A DNA stretch of 14,202 nucleotides, taken from CAWULT01 sp963923455 (lineage in GTDB: Bacteria > Acidobacteriota > Vicinamibacteria > Vicinamibacterales > UBA2999). A model generated the notes under the pieces. It had not been told where the DNA came from and did not search any database. It was given only the letters and a program-made list of their open reading frames with translations. The stretch spans positions 1-14,202 of the forward strand of contig CAWULT010000119.1 in assembly GCA_963923455.1 (NCBI GenBank), in the 5' to 3' direction. Position numbers and translations under genes: made by a program. Below, one piece after another: positions 13,611-14,202 of the stretch (positions within the stretch are counted from its first letter, which is position 1; each line of letters starts with the position of its first letter).

Positions 13611-14202
13611 ATGCCCATCCGCCACATCCTCGTCACCGGAGGCGCCGGCTACATCGGCTCGCACCTCGTGGACGCCCTGGTCGCGCGCGATTACCGCGTG
13701 ACCGTGCTCGACAGCCTCGAGCCGCAGGTGCACCGGTCCGGCACCTGGCCGTCCTACGCCAACCCGAAGGCCCGCTACGTCCGGGGCGACGTCCGCGACC
13801 GCGCCGTGTTCGAGCCGCTCGTGCTGGAGGCCGACGCGGTCGTGCACTTCGGCGCGGCGGTCAGCGTCGGCCAGTCGATGTACCAGGTGGACCGCTACGT
13901 GGACGTCAACACGCGGGGCACCGCCGTGCTGCTCGACATCCTGGTGAACGCCAGGCATCACGTCGAGAAGGTGCTGGTGGCGTCCTCGATCGGGGTCTAC
14001 GGCGAGGGCGCCTACCGGTGCGCGACGCACGGCCCGGTGGCGCCGACGATCCGGTCCGAGGCGCAGCTGGCGGCGCGCGACTGGGAGCAGCGCTGCCCGG
14101 CCTGCCACGAGCACGTCGTGTCGATCCCGACGCCCGAGGACAAGGCCCTCTACCGCGACAACATCTACTCGATGACGAAGTACCACCAGGAAGAGATGGT
14201 GC
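13611..14202 (+). CDS. NAD-dependent SDR epimerase, dTDP-L-rhamnose 4-epimerase-like, 3' end missing
   Basis: The first 197 residues are present and the gene runs off the right edge. Extended SDR features are clear: ILVTGGAGYIGSHL (6-19) for NAD(P) binding, RGDVRD, VVHFGAAVSVGQS, ASSIGVYGEG (catalytic Ser probably S126) and the YSMTK active site (Y186, K190). Between the Ser and the Tyr is an insert with C137, C162 and C165 (CPACHEHV), also found in proteins annotated as dTDP-L-rhamnose 4-epimerase. Such an enzyme would interconvert dTDP-L-rhamnose and dTDP-6-deoxy-L-talose; a UDP-glucose or UDP-GlcNAc 4-epimerase role is the alternative. The ATG at 13611 lies 22 bases after the previous stop and places the glycine-rich motif at residue 10, as usual. 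It likely provides another sugar for the glycan made by this cluster. Confidence 0.88.
   Translation, partial: MPIRHILVTGGAGYIGSHLVDALVARDYRVTVLDSLEPQVHRSGTWPSYANPKARYVRGDVRDRAVFEPLVLEADAVVHFGAAVSVGQSMYQVDRYVDVNTRGTAVLLDILVNARHHVEKVLVASSIGVYGEGAYRCATHGPVAPTIRSEAQLAARDWEQRCPACHEHVVSIPTPEDKALYRDNIYSMTKYHQEEMV

Noticed and set aside
1..14202. Mobile elements, CRISPR arrays, tRNA or rRNA genes
   Set aside because: No transposase motifs, terminal inverted repeats, regularly spaced repeats or RNA gene signatures were seen; base composition looks even across the window.

Overview
The window is very GC-rich (about 70% or more by eye) and gene-dense. It reads as one continuous plus-strand cluster of eleven genes. 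Both ends are cut: the first gene lacks its 5' end and the last lacks its 3' end. Start and stop codons overlap (ATGA or GTGA) at four junctions, and every other gap is under 80 bases, so the whole block is probably one operon or two co-directional ones. The organism is a high-GC Gram-negative-type bacterium. The style would suit Acidobacteriota (Vicinamibacteria-like) or a similar phylum, but nothing here fixes the taxonomy.

Region 1 (1-8585) is a glycosyltransferase block. It opens with a TIGR04372-like transferase. Four genes follow, built from only two domain types. Domain A is GT-B-like, with SWD(N/H)L(T/S)SK, RPHP and NTS motifs. Domain B is a different, unassigned domain with GPWL(S/G)E.GFE, SRGG..(A/S)WY and GTYGGFSYLAP motifs. 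The order is A, A-B fusion, B, A. A third B protein lies further downstream.

Region 2 (8582-12578) is a nonulosonic acid (sialic acid-like) activation cassette: a NeuB-type synthase, a NeuC-type hydrolysing UDP-sugar 2-epimerase, a zinc-ribbon SAM methyltransferase and a NeuA-type CMP-sugar synthetase.

Region 3 (12575-14202) holds the third B-domain protein, translationally coupled to neuA, and the start of an SDR epimerase resembling dTDP-L-rhamnose 4-epimerases.

Taken together, this looks like a locus for a surface glycan (capsule, O-antigen or glycosylation island). NeuC, NeuB and NeuA would make a CMP-activated nonulosonate, possibly methylated. The epimerase would supply another deoxysugar, and the A and B proteins are candidate assembly transferases. 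No polymerase, flippase, ABC exporter, mobile element, CRISPR array or RNA gene was seen. The most novel element is the repeated, fused and split A/B pair next to CMP-nonulosonate genes.
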